Positions 18,771 through 27,058 of a DNA stretch of 64,000 bases are shown piece by piece. The stretch's first letter is position 1; the number at the start of each line of letters is the position of its first letter. The translations under genes were made by a program, and so were the position numbers. Under the pieces are notes generated by a model that was not told the DNA's origin, made no database searches, and worked only from the letters and a program-made list of their open reading frames with translations. Source of the stretch: Corynebacterium sp. MSK041 (GTDB lineage Bacteria; Actinomycetota; Actinomycetes; Mycobacteriales; Mycobacteriaceae); the NCBI RefSeq assembly GCF_030232265.1, contig NZ_JASPJK010000004.1, forward strand, positions 1 through 64,000, written 5' to 3'.

Positions 18771-18809
18771 GAAAAAGAAAATCCTCCGTCCCGGAAGCGG
18801 GAGGAGGAT
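18771..18809 (-). terminator. rho-independent terminator of the upstream M23 gene
   Basis: On the minus strand, an ATCCTCC/GGAGGAT stem extended by TCCCG/CGGGA (18781-18809) is followed by a T-rich run read from 18780 down to 18771. It lies 25 bases beyond the stop codon of the M23 gene at 18835. The remaining bases 18553-18770 contain the promoter region of the 17872 gene (GGATAGCAT read on minus) and no gene. Confidence 0.8.
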
Positions 18810-18834
18810 GAGAGTCTGTGCGGCTTTAGAGGTT

Positions 18835-19569
18835 TTAGAGGCTGATGCCTCGCGCGGCGAGCCATGGTGCCGGGTCGATTGCATCGCCACCAGCTGGGTG
18901 GACCTCGAAGTGGAGGTGGGAGCCGGTGGACCAGCCACGGGAGCCCATGCCGGCGATGCGCTGGCCGGCGCGGACGGTCTGGCCGACGGAGCACTCGATG
19001 GTCTCCATGTGGCCGTAGAGGGTGATGGTGCCGTCTTCGTGGCGGATGCGGACCCAGTTGCCGTAGCCGCCAGCCGGGCCAGCATCGATGACAACGCCAT
19101 CGGCGGCAGCGAGGATCGGGGTGCCAACGGCGTTGGCAATATCGATGCCCTTGTGGAAGGAGCCCCAGCGTGGGCCGAAGCCGGAGGTGTAAGCGCCTTC
19201 AGCAGGCTTGACTGCGAGGGGCGCGCGGGCAGCCAGGTCGGCGGCGATGCGCTCCTTGTTGTATTCAACGGCCCGGCCAAGCTGCTCGGCCAGGTTGTCC
19301 ACTGGCTTGTACTCGCTGATGGCCAGGATCTGCGGGACAGACGCTGGGTCGATGTTGGGGATGTTTGCGTTGGGGTTCCCCACGGCCGCCGGGCTGTTAG
19401 TGTTGGCAGCGCTTGCGACGGCTGCGCCACCGGTGGTGACTGCGCCTGTGGTCAGGGCCACCATTGCAATGCGTCCCTTGTTGGGGCTCTGCTTACGGTG
19501 CTTGCCGCCAGTGCGGTTTGCGCGCGAAGAGTTCAACTCAAAAACCTCGTCAGATCGTCTTTCGGTCAC
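18835..19569 (-). CDS. secreted M23 peptidase (LytM-type), paralogue
   Basis: The 244-residue precursor has a basic N-terminus (KHRKQSPNKGR) followed by a hydrophobic export segment ending near ASA at 52-54, then a linker of about 70 residues. The LytM domain begins at YTSGFGPRWGS. Zinc ligands are His139 and Asp143 in HKGID and His220 in GSHLHFE, with His187 and His218 as catalytic partners. It should act on peptidoglycan outside the membrane. The tandem arrangement with the 17872 gene points to an old duplication, but separate terminators and long leaders suggest separate regulation. Confidence 0.92.
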   Translation of the reverse strand: MTERRSDEVFELNSSRANRTGGKHRKQSPNKGRIAMVALTTGAVTTGGAAVASAANTNSPAAVGNPNANIPNIDPASVPQILAISEYKPVDNLAEQLGRAVEYNKERIAADLAARAPLAVKPAEGAYTSGFGPRWGSFHKGIDIANAVGTPILAAADGVVIDAGPAGGYGNWVRIRHEDGTITLYGHMETIECSVGQTVRAGQRIAGMGSRGWSTGSHLHFEVHPAGGDAIDPAPWLAARGISL

Positions 19570-19995
19570 GGGGGTTTGACAGCGGAGTGTTTCCCCACAA
19601 CATAAACGGTTCGTTCCGTAATCGTAACCTAGTTGTTATCTACTCGCCGTAACGATAGTCACCGCCGGAACGTTAAGCAAGCTCTTATTGATAATTTATT
19701 ATTTTCGTTACATGACCCCGTCCCAAAGCTGTGACCGGCATGAATTCACGCCAGTTCACATAAGTCACAGGGGTTTCGGGGTTCTTGGGTTTATGCGTCG
19801 AAAAGCTTCAAAGGCGAAAACTTTCTTGTCGTTGAGCGGGCACTATTTTTTATGCGGTGATTTCCGGCACAGCCAACGTGACGCAGTTCAAGGCGGCAGT
19901 AAAGGAGTGCCGAAACGGGGGTGTTTGGGCTTTCACGACCCTAGGGCCGTGTCCCATCCACCCCGAGACTGGTTGGAGTGGAAGAGTTGGCGGTG
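19570..19995. other. 426-base intergenic region between M23 peptidase and perM
   Basis: I see no gene here. The first 100 bases are the promoter and leader of the minus-strand M23 gene and contain CGTAAC twice (19623, 19649), plus the reverse form CGTTAC at 19706. An A/T-rich block (19684-19708) follows. A CTGTGAC/GTCACAG inverted pair lies around 19729-19770. The second half is probably the perM promoter. No known riboswitch core was recognised. Confidence 0.5.
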
Positions 19996-21480
19996 ATGAG
20001 TAACAAGTCCAGTCCGCCTTCGAGGTCCTCGCGCACATCGCCGTCTGCTCGCCGTCGTCCGCGAGTAACGCGTGCTGTTGATGCTGCGCGCACTGACACT
20101 GCCCCTGACGTACCTACGACGATGAAGGAGCGGCTCCGCCACTACCTTCCGTTTGTTGGTGTGCCGAATATGGTGTTGGTGCTCGGCATCGCAGTGTTGT
20201 GTTTGAGCACGATTCTGCTCAGTGGAAGCCGTCCGGCAGCGCTTCCCGCAGCTATTGCGGAGACGTGGTTTGTGCTGCACGGCGTGCCCGTGACCTATGA
20301 CGGAGTCACGCTTGGTGCGATTCCGTTGCTGCCCGCGGTTGGTGTGGCTGCGCTGATCGCGTGGCGTGTACGCGCGGCCACCAAGGATCGCGTGAGCATT
20401 CTTGACCTTTATGCCATCGTTGGCCTGGTCATCCTGATTCCGTTCACGCTGTCCGCCATCGCGTGGTTCATGGTTGCGGATGCATCGGCTGTTTTCCCAG
20501 TGGCGCCGCCGGCTGTATATAAGGGCCTGTTCATCCCAGTGTTCATTCATCTCGTGGGCATGGCATTCGGCATGAGCGCGAAATTGTGGACGGCACTGTG
20601 CCGTCGTGTTGGGGTGCCCACTGAATTCGTAGGTAGCACCGTGGCCACGATGAATCTTGCGCTTCGTCTGCTTGCTGCGGCGACCGTGGTTTTCTTGGTT
20701 TTGCTCGCGTTTGGTGCACCCCGGATTGGGGAGCTGCTCGATGCGTACCCCACTTTGGGTGCCAGTGGGGGAGCCGGACTCATTCTCGCGAGCGTTCTGT
20801 ATCTGCCTAATGCAGCAGTGAGCACCCTCGCTGTTCTATTTGGCACACCTATGTCTATCGCAGAAGGTTCTGTCTCCCTGTTCGGTGCAGTCGTGCCACC
20901 ACTGCCGCCGATGCCACTTTTTGCCGCTATTCCCGGCCACGTCGCCGCGTGGGCACCGGTATTCCTCATCGTTCCGGCGGCCGTGATCATTCACTTCTTC
21001 ATCCGCCGTCGCCTCGGCGGGTTCGACGTCGCCGTTGCCGCCGCATGGGCCGCTATTCTTGCGCTTCTTAGCGGCCTGCTCGCCGGCGGAAACGTCGGTG
21101 CGTATGGCTGGATCGGCCCCACACCGTGGATCTTCGCTCTCGCGGCCGCCGCATGGGTTGGTGGAATCGCAGGTGTTGCATGGCTCGTTGCTTCCTTCAC
21201 GCGCCCAGAGGTTGAGGAAAAGGTCGAGGAAGAGGAGATGTTTGACCGCGAACTCGACGACACCCCTGCCCCCGCAGAAGAGGAAACCGAGGAGGCGGAG
21301 ACTGAAGAAGAGCCCAAGGAACCTGAGGTAGAGGCTGAGGCGCAGCTGGAAGAAGAACCGGAAGAGGAGTCTGAGGAAGAGCCGGATGCAGAGCCAGAGG
21401 AAGAGCCTGCGGCGGAACCGGACGAGCCTGCTGATGAATCCGAGAGCGCTGAAGAGGGTGCACAGGAGGAGAGGGGCTAG
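19996..21480 (+). CDS. perM: PerM-like integral membrane protein (DUF6350)
   Basis: This protein of about 494 residues has roughly eight to ten hydrophobic segments between residues 45 and 410, then a tail of about 80 residues dominated by Glu, Pro and Ala (EEETEEAETEEEPKEPE). Gene order perM-purN-purH is the same as Rv0955-Rv0956-Rv0957 in M. tuberculosis, where PerM supports cell division by stabilising FtsB; function is inferred from synteny and family. ATG 19996 is preferred; a GTG 18 bases upstream is possible. The acidic tail could be a protein interaction or surface-charge module. Confidence 0.8.
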   Translation: MSNKSSPPSRSSRTSPSARRRPRVTRAVDAARTDTAPDVPTTMKERLRHYLPFVGVPNMVLVLGIAVLCLSTILLSGSRPAALPAAIAETWFVLHGVPVTYDGVTLGAIPLLPAVGVAALIAWRVRAATKDRVSILDLYAIVGLVILIPFTLSAIAWFMVADASAVFPVAPPAVYKGLFIPVFIHLVGMAFGMSAKLWTALCRRVGVPTEFVGSTVATMNLALRLLAAATVVFLVLLAFGAPRIGELLDAYPTLGASGGAGLILASVLYLPNAAVSTLAVLFGTPMSIAEGSVSLFGAVVPPLPPMPLFAAIPGHVAAWAPVFLIVPAAVIIHFFIRRRLGGFDVAVAAAWAAILALLSGLLAGGNVGAYGWIGPTPWIFALAAAAWVGGIAGVAWLVASFTRPEVEEKVEEEEMFDRELDDTPAPAEEETEEAETEEEPKEPEVEAEAQLEEEPEEESEEEPDAEPEEEPAAEPDEPADESESAEEGAQEERG

Positions 21481-21491
21481 ACTCGGTAGGC

Positions 21492-22100
21492 GTGACAGAC
21501 TCTTCACAGGCCTCTGGGTGTATTTCTGTAGCTGTTTTGGTTTCCGGTTCCGGGACGTTGTTGCAGGCGATCATTGATAACCGCGGACCCTATAGCGTTG
21601 ATCTTGTTGTTGCGGATGTGGAATGTCCGGCGCTCGATCGTGCTCGGAAGGCGGGTATTCGCACCGAAGTGGTGCAGCTGGACGGCGATCGGAGTGGGTG
21701 GAATATCCGCTTGAGGGACACTGTTGCCAGCGTGAATCCGGATGTGGTTGTGTCCGCCGGGTTTATGAAGATCGTGGGGGAGGAGTTCTTAGAGCGCTTT
21801 GAGGGCACTCTGATTAACACTCACCCGGCCCTGTTGCCTGCTTTCCCTGGTGCGCATGCTGTGCGTGATGCTTTGGCGTACGGCGTGAAGGTCACGGGGA
21901 CCACGGTTCACTACATCGATTCGGGTGTGGACACGGGCCAGATCATTGCCCAGCGTGCAGTGGATGTGCGTGAAGGGGAAACTGAGGAAGAGTTGCACGA
22001 ACGGATTAAGGAAGTGGAGCGGGCTTTGATCGTGGATACACTCAAGCGCGCACGCACTGCCAACAGCACCATGACTGGAAAGGTTGAGTTCACCGCATGA
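21492..22100 (+). CDS. purN: phosphoribosylglycinamide formyltransferase
   Basis: The 202-residue enzyme transfers a formyl group from 10-formyl-THF to GAR in purine synthesis. Seen features are the N-terminal [15 protein letters not shown] phosphate loop, the SAGFMKI segment, and the [21 protein letters not shown] catalytic block with the Asn and His. [18 protein letters not shown] carries the catalytic Asp. The start is GTG, 11 bases after the perM stop. Its end overlaps purH by four bases (ATGA), so the two are translationally coupled. It draws on the same folate pool as the cyclo-ligase encoded at 35.7 kb. Confidence 0.97.
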   Translation: MTDSSQASGCISVAVLVSGSGTLLQAIIDNRGPYSVDLVVADVECPALDRARKAGIRTEVVQLDGDRSGWNIRLRDTVASVNPDVVVSAGFMKIVGEEFLERFEGTLINTHPALLPAFPGAHAVRDALAYGVKVTGTTVHYIDSGVDTGQIIAQRAVDVREGETEEELHERIKEVERALIVDTLKRARTANSTMTGKVEFTA

Positions 22101-23626
22101 GCACCCGTAAACCGATTAAGCGCGCCCTGATCAGTGTCTTTGATAAGACGGGCTTGGAAGAGCTCGCAGCAGCATTGGCTAAGGCAGGTGTTGAGATTGT
22201 GTCCACCGGTTCGACGGCGCAGCGCATCAAGGATGCGGGCGCGAACGTCGTGGAGGTGGCTGAGCTCACCGGCTTCCCGGAGGTGCTGGAGGGCCGTGTG
22301 AAGACGCTGCACCCGCGCGTGCATGCTGGCATTCTCGCCGACTTGCGCAAGGAGGAGCACGCGAAGCAGATCGCGGAGCTGGGGGTGGAGCCGTTCGATC
22401 TCGTTGTGGTGAACCTGTACCCGTTCGAGGACACCGTTGCTTCCGGCGCGAGCTTTGATGAGGTCGTGGAGATGATTGACATCGGCGGCCCGTCCATGGT
22501 GCGTGCGGCGTCGAAGAACCACCCGTCGGTAGCTGTGGTGGTTGATCCTTCGCGTTACGGCGAGGTCATTGAGGCAATCGAGGCAGGTGGCTTCGATGAG
22601 GATCAGCGCCGCCAGCTCGCCGCTGATGCGTTTACGCACACCGCGCTTTACGACGCAGCCGTGTCCACCTGGTTCACCGAACAGCTGGGCAAGACCGACA
22701 AGTCCACCACCCTGCGCTACGGCGAGAACCCACATCAGGCAGCCAGCCTGATCTCTGACGGCACGGGCCTGGCCGGTGCTACGCAGCACGGTGGCAAGGA
22801 AATGTCGTACAACAACTACCAGGATGCGGACGCGGCATGGCGTGCGGCTTGGGATCATGAGCGCCCGTGCGTTGCTGTGATTAAGCACGCGAACCCGTGC
22901 GGCATCGCGGTGTCTGAGAACTCCATCGCGGAAGCCCACGCGAAGGCTCATGCCTGCGACCCAGTCAGTGCTTACGGCGGTGTGATTGCCTCCAACCGTG
23001 AGGTCACCCTGGAGATGGCGGAGCAGGTCCACCCAGTCTTCACCGAGGTCATCATCGCGCCGAGCTTTGCGGATGACGCTCTGGAGCTGCTGCAGACCAA
23101 GCCGAACCTGCGCATCCTCACCGCTGAGAAGCCGGAGCGTGCAGGCAAGGAGATCAAGCAGATTTCCGGTGGTACGCTCATTCAGGACCGTGACATTTAC
23201 CAGGCTGAGGGCGATAAGCCGGAGAACTGGGAGCTCGTCGCTGGTGAAGCTGCGGATGAGGCAACACTTAAGGATCTGGAGTTTGCCTGGAACGCGATCC
23301 GTTGTGTGAAGTCCAACGCCATCCTCATCGCTAGCGAAGGAGCAGCTGTCGGTGTGGGCATGGGCCAGGTTAACCGCGTGGATTCGGCCAAGCTCGCTGT
23401 TGATCGCGCGAACACGCTCGATGAGGGCCGTAACCGCACCAACGGCGCAGTGGCTGCCTCCGATGCGTTCTTCCCCTTCGCCGATGGTTTCCAGATCCTC
23501 GCGGATGCTGGTGTGAAGGCCGTGGTTCAGCCCGGCGGTTCCATCCGTGATGAGGAAGTCATCGCAGCTGCCAATGAGGCCGGCGTGACCATGTACCTGA
23601 CCGGCACCCGCCACTTCTCCCACTAG
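22097..23626 (+). CDS. purH: bifunctional AICAR transformylase / IMP cyclohydrolase
   Basis: The 509-residue enzyme performs the last two steps of IMP synthesis. The N-terminal MGS-like cyclohydrolase domain (1 to about 190) has [13 protein letters not shown] and [13 protein letters not shown]. The transformylase domain carries [21 protein letters not shown] and the C-terminal [14 protein letters not shown] block. All are intact and length is standard. It follows purN with a four-base overlap and ends the perM-purN-purH unit; the next gene begins 35 bases later. A long open frame on the opposite strand here is a codon-bias shadow. Confidence 0.98.
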   Translation: MSTRKPIKRALISVFDKTGLEELAAALAKAGVEIVSTGSTAQRIKDAGANVVEVAELTGFPEVLEGRVKTLHPRVHAGILADLRKEEHAKQIAELGVEPFDLVVVNLYPFEDTVASGASFDEVVEMIDIGGPSMVRAASKNHPSVAVVVDPSRYGEVIEAIEAGGFDEDQRRQLAADAFTHTALYDAAVSTWFTEQLGKTDKSTTLRYGENPHQAASLISDGTGLAGATQHGGKEMSYNNYQDADAAWRAAWDHERPCVAVIKHANPCGIAVSENSIAEAHAKAHACDPVSAYGGVIASNREVTLEMAEQVHPVFTEVIIAPSFADDALELLQTKPNLRILTAEKPERAGKEIKQISGGTLIQDRDIYQAEGDKPENWELVAGEAADEATLKDLEFAWNAIRCVKSNAILIASEGAAVGVGMGQVNRVDSAKLAVDRANTLDEGRNRTNGAVAASDAFFPFADGFQILADAGVKAVVQPGGSIRDEEVIAAANEAGVTMYLTGTRHFSH

Positions 23627-23661
23627 AGTCTGCCCCGCAGAGACGAAGGACACGACGTATC

Positions 23662-24162
23662 GTGACTGATCCGTATTGGCAACAACCCCAGCAGAAATCC
23701 AACACCGGGTTGATCGTTCTGATCTGCATCGTGGGGCTGTTGCTCCTTGGTTTGCTCGGCTTCGGAGCGTATTACCTGATGTCGGGCGATTCTGATGATT
23801 CCTCTGAGGGGCCTGCGTTGACCGTTCAGAAGTCTGAGGAAGGCGCTGATGATAGCGGAAGCAAGGACACCAGCTCGAAGAGCTCAAAGTCCACGGTGAC
23901 GAAGACGACCGATGTGAGTGAGAAGAAGAAGAAGGATAAGAAGGACTACTCCTTGTTTGAGCCGGGTTCTTCCGTCACCAGCCAGAGTTTTGCGCAGGCG
24001 GTCTATGACGCCTTCCAGGCTGAGTATGACGGTGACCCAAACATCACACTGCATGACGTGTACAGCTCGGTGACGGACAAGACTTACACCATGCGGTGCA
24101 GTGAGGACGGCTCGAATGTTGTGTGCCGGGGTGGTAACAACGCAGTGGTGAAGATCCACTAG
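23662..24162 (+). CDS. single-pass membrane protein of unknown function
   Basis: The 166-residue protein has a short cytoplasmic N-terminus rich in Gln and Pro, a transmembrane helix at about residues 16-40 (LIVLICIVGLLLLGLLGFG), then a Ser/Asp/Lys-rich disordered linker (about 45-100). A small C-terminal domain contains two cysteines that could form a disulfide outside the membrane. I recognise no family. It shares one base with the following lipoprotein gene (TAGTG), so the two products are probably made together and may act together at the outer face. Confidence 0.75.
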   Translation: MTDPYWQQPQQKSNTGLIVLICIVGLLLLGLLGFGAYYLMSGDSDDSSEGPALTVQKSEEGADDSGSKDTSSKSSKSTVTKTTDVSEKKKKDKKDYSLFEPGSSVTSQSFAQAVYDAFQAEYDGDPNITLHDVYSSVTDKTYTMRCSEDGSNVVCRGGNNAVVKIH

Positions 24163-25037
24163 TGCGTCGTCTCATCGCGTGTATGGCGGCAGTCGGGCTT
24201 GTAGCCTGCCTGCCGTCGTGCACTATTGGGCCCACGGTAAGTAGCATGACGGAAGAACATCTGCCGCAACCGGATATTGGGACACCGTCCCCTGAACCCA
24301 CGCAGCCACCCACCGAAGAAGCCACACCGCATCCTTCGGCGGAATTACAAGCTGCCCTTGATGCGGCAGTAGCCGAGGTAGTGCAGGCCTACGGGGGAGT
24401 GGCTGAGGTAGCAATCGTTGGCGCTGCCGGGGAATACACTGCAGGCGATGCCGGTGGCTTTGCGGCATGGTCCACGATCAAAGTTCCTATCGCCATCGCG
24501 GCCCTCAAGGAGAACCCGGGGCTCGCGAGCCAGGCGGCGTTAGCTATTCAGTCATCAGATAACGCGGCAGCGATGATGTTATGGAACAGCACGAGCCCTG
24601 AGGCCGTGGAAGCAGTTCTGGCTCAAGGTACGGTGCCCATTACAGTGCAACGCCAGTACGTCCGGGCGGAGTTCTCACCCTTCGGCCAAACCCAGTGGAC
24701 AGTGACCGAACAGGCTCGATTTGCTTCGCATATGCGCTGTGTGGACGGGGCAGAGCAGGTGCTGGAACTCATGGGGTCTATTGCCCCAGGACAGTCCTAT
24801 GGGCTGGGCACGCTTCCTGCTGCGCGGTTCAAAGGTGGTTGGGGCCCATCAGCGGAGAATGGCGGCTATGAGGTGCGTCAGTTCGGCCTCGTGCAGGATG
24901 AAGCGGGCCGGGATGTTGCTATCGCCTTAGCTGTGCGCGCAGCTGATGGCTCCTACGCTAGCGGCCAAGCTATGGCCAGTGAACTCGCCGCACTCATTCG
25001 TCCAGCGCTAGACACCGCGCCGGCCGCGCATTGCTAA
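24162..25037 (+). CDS. beta-lactamase-like serine hydrolase lipoprotein
   Basis: The 291-residue precursor has a lipobox LPSC ending at Cys20 and a Pro/Glu/Thr-rich spacer to about residue 58. The catalytic domain shows STIK (Ser104, Lys107), SDN (132-134) and KGG (224-226) where class A beta-lactamases have KTG. The motif order and spacing fit the penicillin-recognising fold, so it may bind or cut peptidoglycan stem peptides or beta-lactams. True resistance activity is uncertain because the Omega-loop Glu is not evident. It starts within the stop codon of the membrane-protein gene and converges on amtR with a four-base overlap. Confidence 0.78.
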   Translation: MRRLIACMAAVGLVACLPSCTIGPTVSSMTEEHLPQPDIGTPSPEPTQPPTEEATPHPSAELQAALDAAVAEVVQAYGGVAEVAIVGAAGEYTAGDAGGFAAWSTIKVPIAIAALKENPGLASQAALAIQSSDNAAAMMLWNSTSPEAVEAVLAQGTVPITVQRQYVRAEFSPFGQTQWTVTEQARFASHMRCVDGAEQVLELMGSIAPGQSYGLGTLPAARFKGGWGPSAENGGYEVRQFGLVQDEAGRDVAIALAVRAADGSYASGQAMASELAALIRPALDTAPAAHC

Positions 25038-25702
25038 CGGGTGGTGTGCTCCAGCAGATCAATGGTGCGGTAGCCACGGTCCTCCGGCAGTGGCGTGTGC
25101 AATACATCCAGCACTGCATCAGCCAGAACCACAGAAGGGGAGGGCAACGCATCCGTCACCAGGGGGTACGGGGCCTTACCAGTGTTGTCGCGCAATTCCA
25201 CAGCTGCGAGAGACATGTGGAACGGCAGGTCAATCCGCGGATCATCATCCCCAACAATCTCAGCGGCCAGGGAACGGAAAATAGATTCCAGGGTGCCACG
25301 CAGCTCGTGGTATTCGGTGAATTCTTCTGACATGGCAATGGGCAGCTGATACAGCCGGCCGATGTTCCACTTCGAGGACAGCAGAATGCGCGTTTGCGCT
25401 GCCACCAGCGCCCACAATTTCAAGCTAGGTGTGGCATCAGAGGCGGCCAGATCTTCCGCCAAGCTTATCGACGGCTCAATCGTGCTCTTCAGCAACTCCA
25501 AAAAGATATCCGCTTTGGAGGGGAAGTGGTAGTACAACGACGCCTGCCGCATACCCACAGCATCAGCGATCTCATGGGTGGAGGTGGTGGCAAAACCCTG
25601 TTTGGTAAACAGTTCTGCTGAAGCGTCGAGGATTTCTTCGCGTGCGGTAACACCAGAGCGGCGCGGTGATGATTTCCGCGGGCGGCCAACGCTTCGTGCC
25701 AT
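25034..25702 (-). CDS. amtR: TetR-family master regulator of nitrogen control, AmtR
   Basis: The 222-residue protein has an N-terminal GRPRKS motif and a TetR helix-turn-helix at about residues 40-60 (TTSTHEIADAVGMRQASLYYHF). The sequence follows C. glutamicum AmtR closely (SAELFTKQGFATTSTH, NIGRLYQLPI). AmtR represses ammonium uptake and assimilation genes and is released by adenylylated GlnK; this is family knowledge. A strong AGGAGG site precedes the ATG. Position between purNH and the ribosomal operon is the same as in C. glutamicum. No target genes of the nitrogen regulon are seen in this window, so control is in trans. Confidence 0.95.
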   Translation of the reverse strand: MARSVGRPRKSSPRRSGVTAREEILDASAELFTKQGFATTSTHEIADAVGMRQASLYYHFPSKADIFLELLKSTIEPSISLAEDLAASDATPSLKLWALVAAQTRILLSSKWNIGRLYQLPIAMSEEFTEYHELRGTLESIFRSLAAEIVGDDDPRIDLPFHMSLAAVELRDNTGKAPYPLVTDALPSPSVVLADAVLDVLHTPLPEDRGYRTIDLLEHTTR

Positions 25703-25780
25703 GCGCTCCTCCTAAAGAATGGTTGTGGACTAACAAAACAACTTACCTAATGGTTGCCCGAGGGTGGACGTAGACCAAGC

Positions 25781-25826
25781 AAAAAGCACTTCAGCGCCCA
25801 CCTCCTTGGGGGAGGGGGCGCTGAAG
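25781..25826 (-). terminator. terminator of the rpmB-rpmG-rpsN-rpsR operon
   Basis: CTTCAGCGCCC at 25789-25799 pairs perfectly with GGGCGCTGAAG at 25816-25826. Read on the minus strand the hairpin is followed by TTTTT (25785-25781) and lies 32 bases beyond the rpsR stop codon. It separates the ribosomal operon from amtR on the same strand. Confidence 0.88.
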
Positions 25827-25858
25827 ACTGTCGAAGCTCTAGGCGAAAACCAGCGGGT

Positions 25859-26107
25859 TTAGCGGCTGGTGAACGGCAGGAGAGCCATCTCACGCGCGTT
25901 CTTCACAGCGGTAGCGACTTGGCGCTGCTGCTGCGGCGTCAGGCCAGTGACGCGACGCGAGCGGATCTTGTGGCGATCGGAGATGAACAGACGCAAGGTC
26001 TCAATGTCCTTGTAGTCCACAGCTTCGATGCCCTTGGCCTTGAGCGGGTTCTTCTTCGGGCGGCGGGACTGCTCCATCCGCGCCTTACGGTTGTTATTGC
26101 GCTTCAT
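25859..26107 (-). CDS. rpsR: 30S ribosomal protein S18
   Basis: The protein has 82 residues and no cysteine, which marks it as the zinc-independent form. The core [26 protein letters not shown], with its strongly basic character, is diagnostic for S18, which pairs with S6 on the platform of the small subunit. It is the last gene of the minus-strand cluster rpmB-rpmG-rpsN-rpsR, 18 bases after rpsN. The order equals that of the Zur-controlled alternative operon of mycobacteria. A hairpin terminator follows directly. Confidence 0.97.
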   Translation of the reverse strand: MKRNNNRKARMEQSRRPKKNPLKAKGIEAVDYKDIETLRLFISDRHKIRSRRVTGLTPQQQRQVATAVKNAREMALLPFTSR

Positions 26108-26125
26108 GTTTACAGACTCCCTTGA

Positions 26126-26431
26126 TTACCACGAGGACTTACGGACGCCCGGCAGCTCGCCGCGGTGGGCCATCTCACGCATACGAACACGGGAGAGACC
26201 GAACTTGCGGAGGTAGCCGCGGGGGCGGCCATCGTGCGAGTCGCGGTTACGGACGCGAGCCGGGGAGGCATCGCGCGGCTGGCGGTTGAGCTCAAACTGA
26301 GCCTCGAGACGGTCCTCGTCGGACGTCTCCGGGTTACGGATGATCGCCTTGAGCTCCTGGCGGCGCTCAGCGTAACGCGCGACGATCTCCTTGCGCTTTT
26401 CGTTCTTAGCGATCTTGGACTTCTTCGCCAT
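26126..26431 (-). CDS. rpsN: 30S ribosomal protein S14, zinc-free type
   Basis: The 101-residue protein is the long, cysteine-free S14 form; the short zinc form is about 61 residues with CxxC pairs. Seen blocks are [14 protein letters not shown] and the C-terminal [12 protein letters not shown]...[22 protein letters not shown]14 sits in the 30S head. It starts two bases after the rpmG stop codon. Whether a zinc-binding paralogue exists elsewhere in the genome cannot be told from this window; if not, this is the housekeeping copy. Confidence 0.97.
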   Translation of the reverse strand: MAKKSKIAKNEKRKEIVARYAERRQELKAIIRNPETSDEDRLEAQFELNRQPRDASPARVRNRDSHDGRPRGYLRKFGLSRVRMREMAHRGELPGVRKSSW

Positions 26432-26433
26432 AT

Positions 26434-26598
26434 TTATCGCTCCTCGCGGAATTCAACGTGCTTACGCACAACCGGGTCATACTTCTTCAAAGTGATGCGA
26501 TCCGGGTTGTTGCGCTTGTTCTTACGGGTGACGTACGTAAAGCCGGTGCCCGCAGTGGACTTCAGCTTGATGATGGGGCGAATGTCATTGCGTGCCAT
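26434..26598 (-). CDS. rpmG: 50S ribosomal protein L33, zinc-free type
   Basis: The 54-residue protein starts [19 protein letters not shown], continues with [15 protein letters not shown] and ends HVEFREER. It has no cysteine, so the CxxC zinc knuckle of the other L33 form is absent. The ATG at 26598 and stop at 26434 leave three bases to rpmB and two to rpsN, showing tight coupling within the operon. L33 lies near the E site of the large subunit. Confidence 0.95.
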   Translation of the reverse strand: MARNDIRPIIKLKSTAGTGFTYVTRKNKRNNPDRITLKKYDPVVRKHVEFREER

Positions 26599-26601
26599 GT
26601 G

Positions 26602-26838
26602 CTAGATCTTCTCCCCTCGGGCGCGGATCGCTGCAACGACGGACTCGATGCCGTCGCGGTCAATGATCTTGAGCCCCTTCGTGGATACGTTCAACGTGAT
26701 GCTGCGGCCCTCAGAGGGCAGGTAAAACTTCCGCTTCTGCACGTTGGGGTTCCAACGGCGCGAGTGGCGGCGGTGCGAGTGGGACACGGTTTTGCCGAAA
26801 GACGGCTTCTTTCCCGTGACCTGGCAATGTGCCGACAT
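26602..26838 (-). CDS. rpmB: 50S ribosomal protein L28
   Basis: The 78-residue protein starts [32 protein letters not shown], the standard L28 N-terminus; it has only one cysteine and therefore cannot form the zinc-binding CxxC pairs. It is the first gene of the four-gene ribosomal operon, and its promoter must lie in the 220-base divergent gap before the DUF418 gene. I searched this gap by eye for a TGATAATGATTATCA-like Zur palindrome and saw none, unlike the mycobacterial operon of the same order. Confidence 0.97.
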   Translation of the reverse strand: MSAHCQVTGKKPSFGKTVSHSHRRHSRRWNPNVQKRKFYLPSEGRSITLNVSTKGLKIIDRDGIESVVAAIRARGEKI

Positions 26839-27058
26839 GGTTACTTCTTTCTCCTAGCCGCTTTAAAGTCAGGGGGACTATAGATGGACGCCACATTCGT
26901 TGCTGGTTAAAGGCCTAAAAGTGAGGATGGCCTGGTAGCTTGATGGCGCCACACGTCACCGGTTGACTAAAGCGTTTACGTGTACTTCGACAACAGCGAG
27001 AGTCAACACTACACGTCGAGGCAGTGATTTCATAATCGCTTTTGTTATCTTCTTCCGC

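Noticed and set aside
19570..19730. ydaO (c-di-AMP) riboswitch before the M23 peptidase gene
   Set aside because: Expected core sequences such as CCGAA-CCG-CAGCTAACCTCG are not present on the minus strand.
19729..19770. GlxR (CRP-type) site with TGTGA and TCACA half-sites
   Set aside because: The half-sites are not separated by six bases, so they do not form the required 16-bp palindrome.
21911..23887. 658-codon open frame on the minus strand opposite purN and purH
   Set aside because: It mirrors the codon bias of purH, has no recognisable domain, and purH on the plus strand is complete and well conserved.
26839..27058. Zur box before the ribosomal protein operon
   Set aside because: No AT-rich TGAxAATGATTxTCA-type palindrome was found in the 220-base gap.
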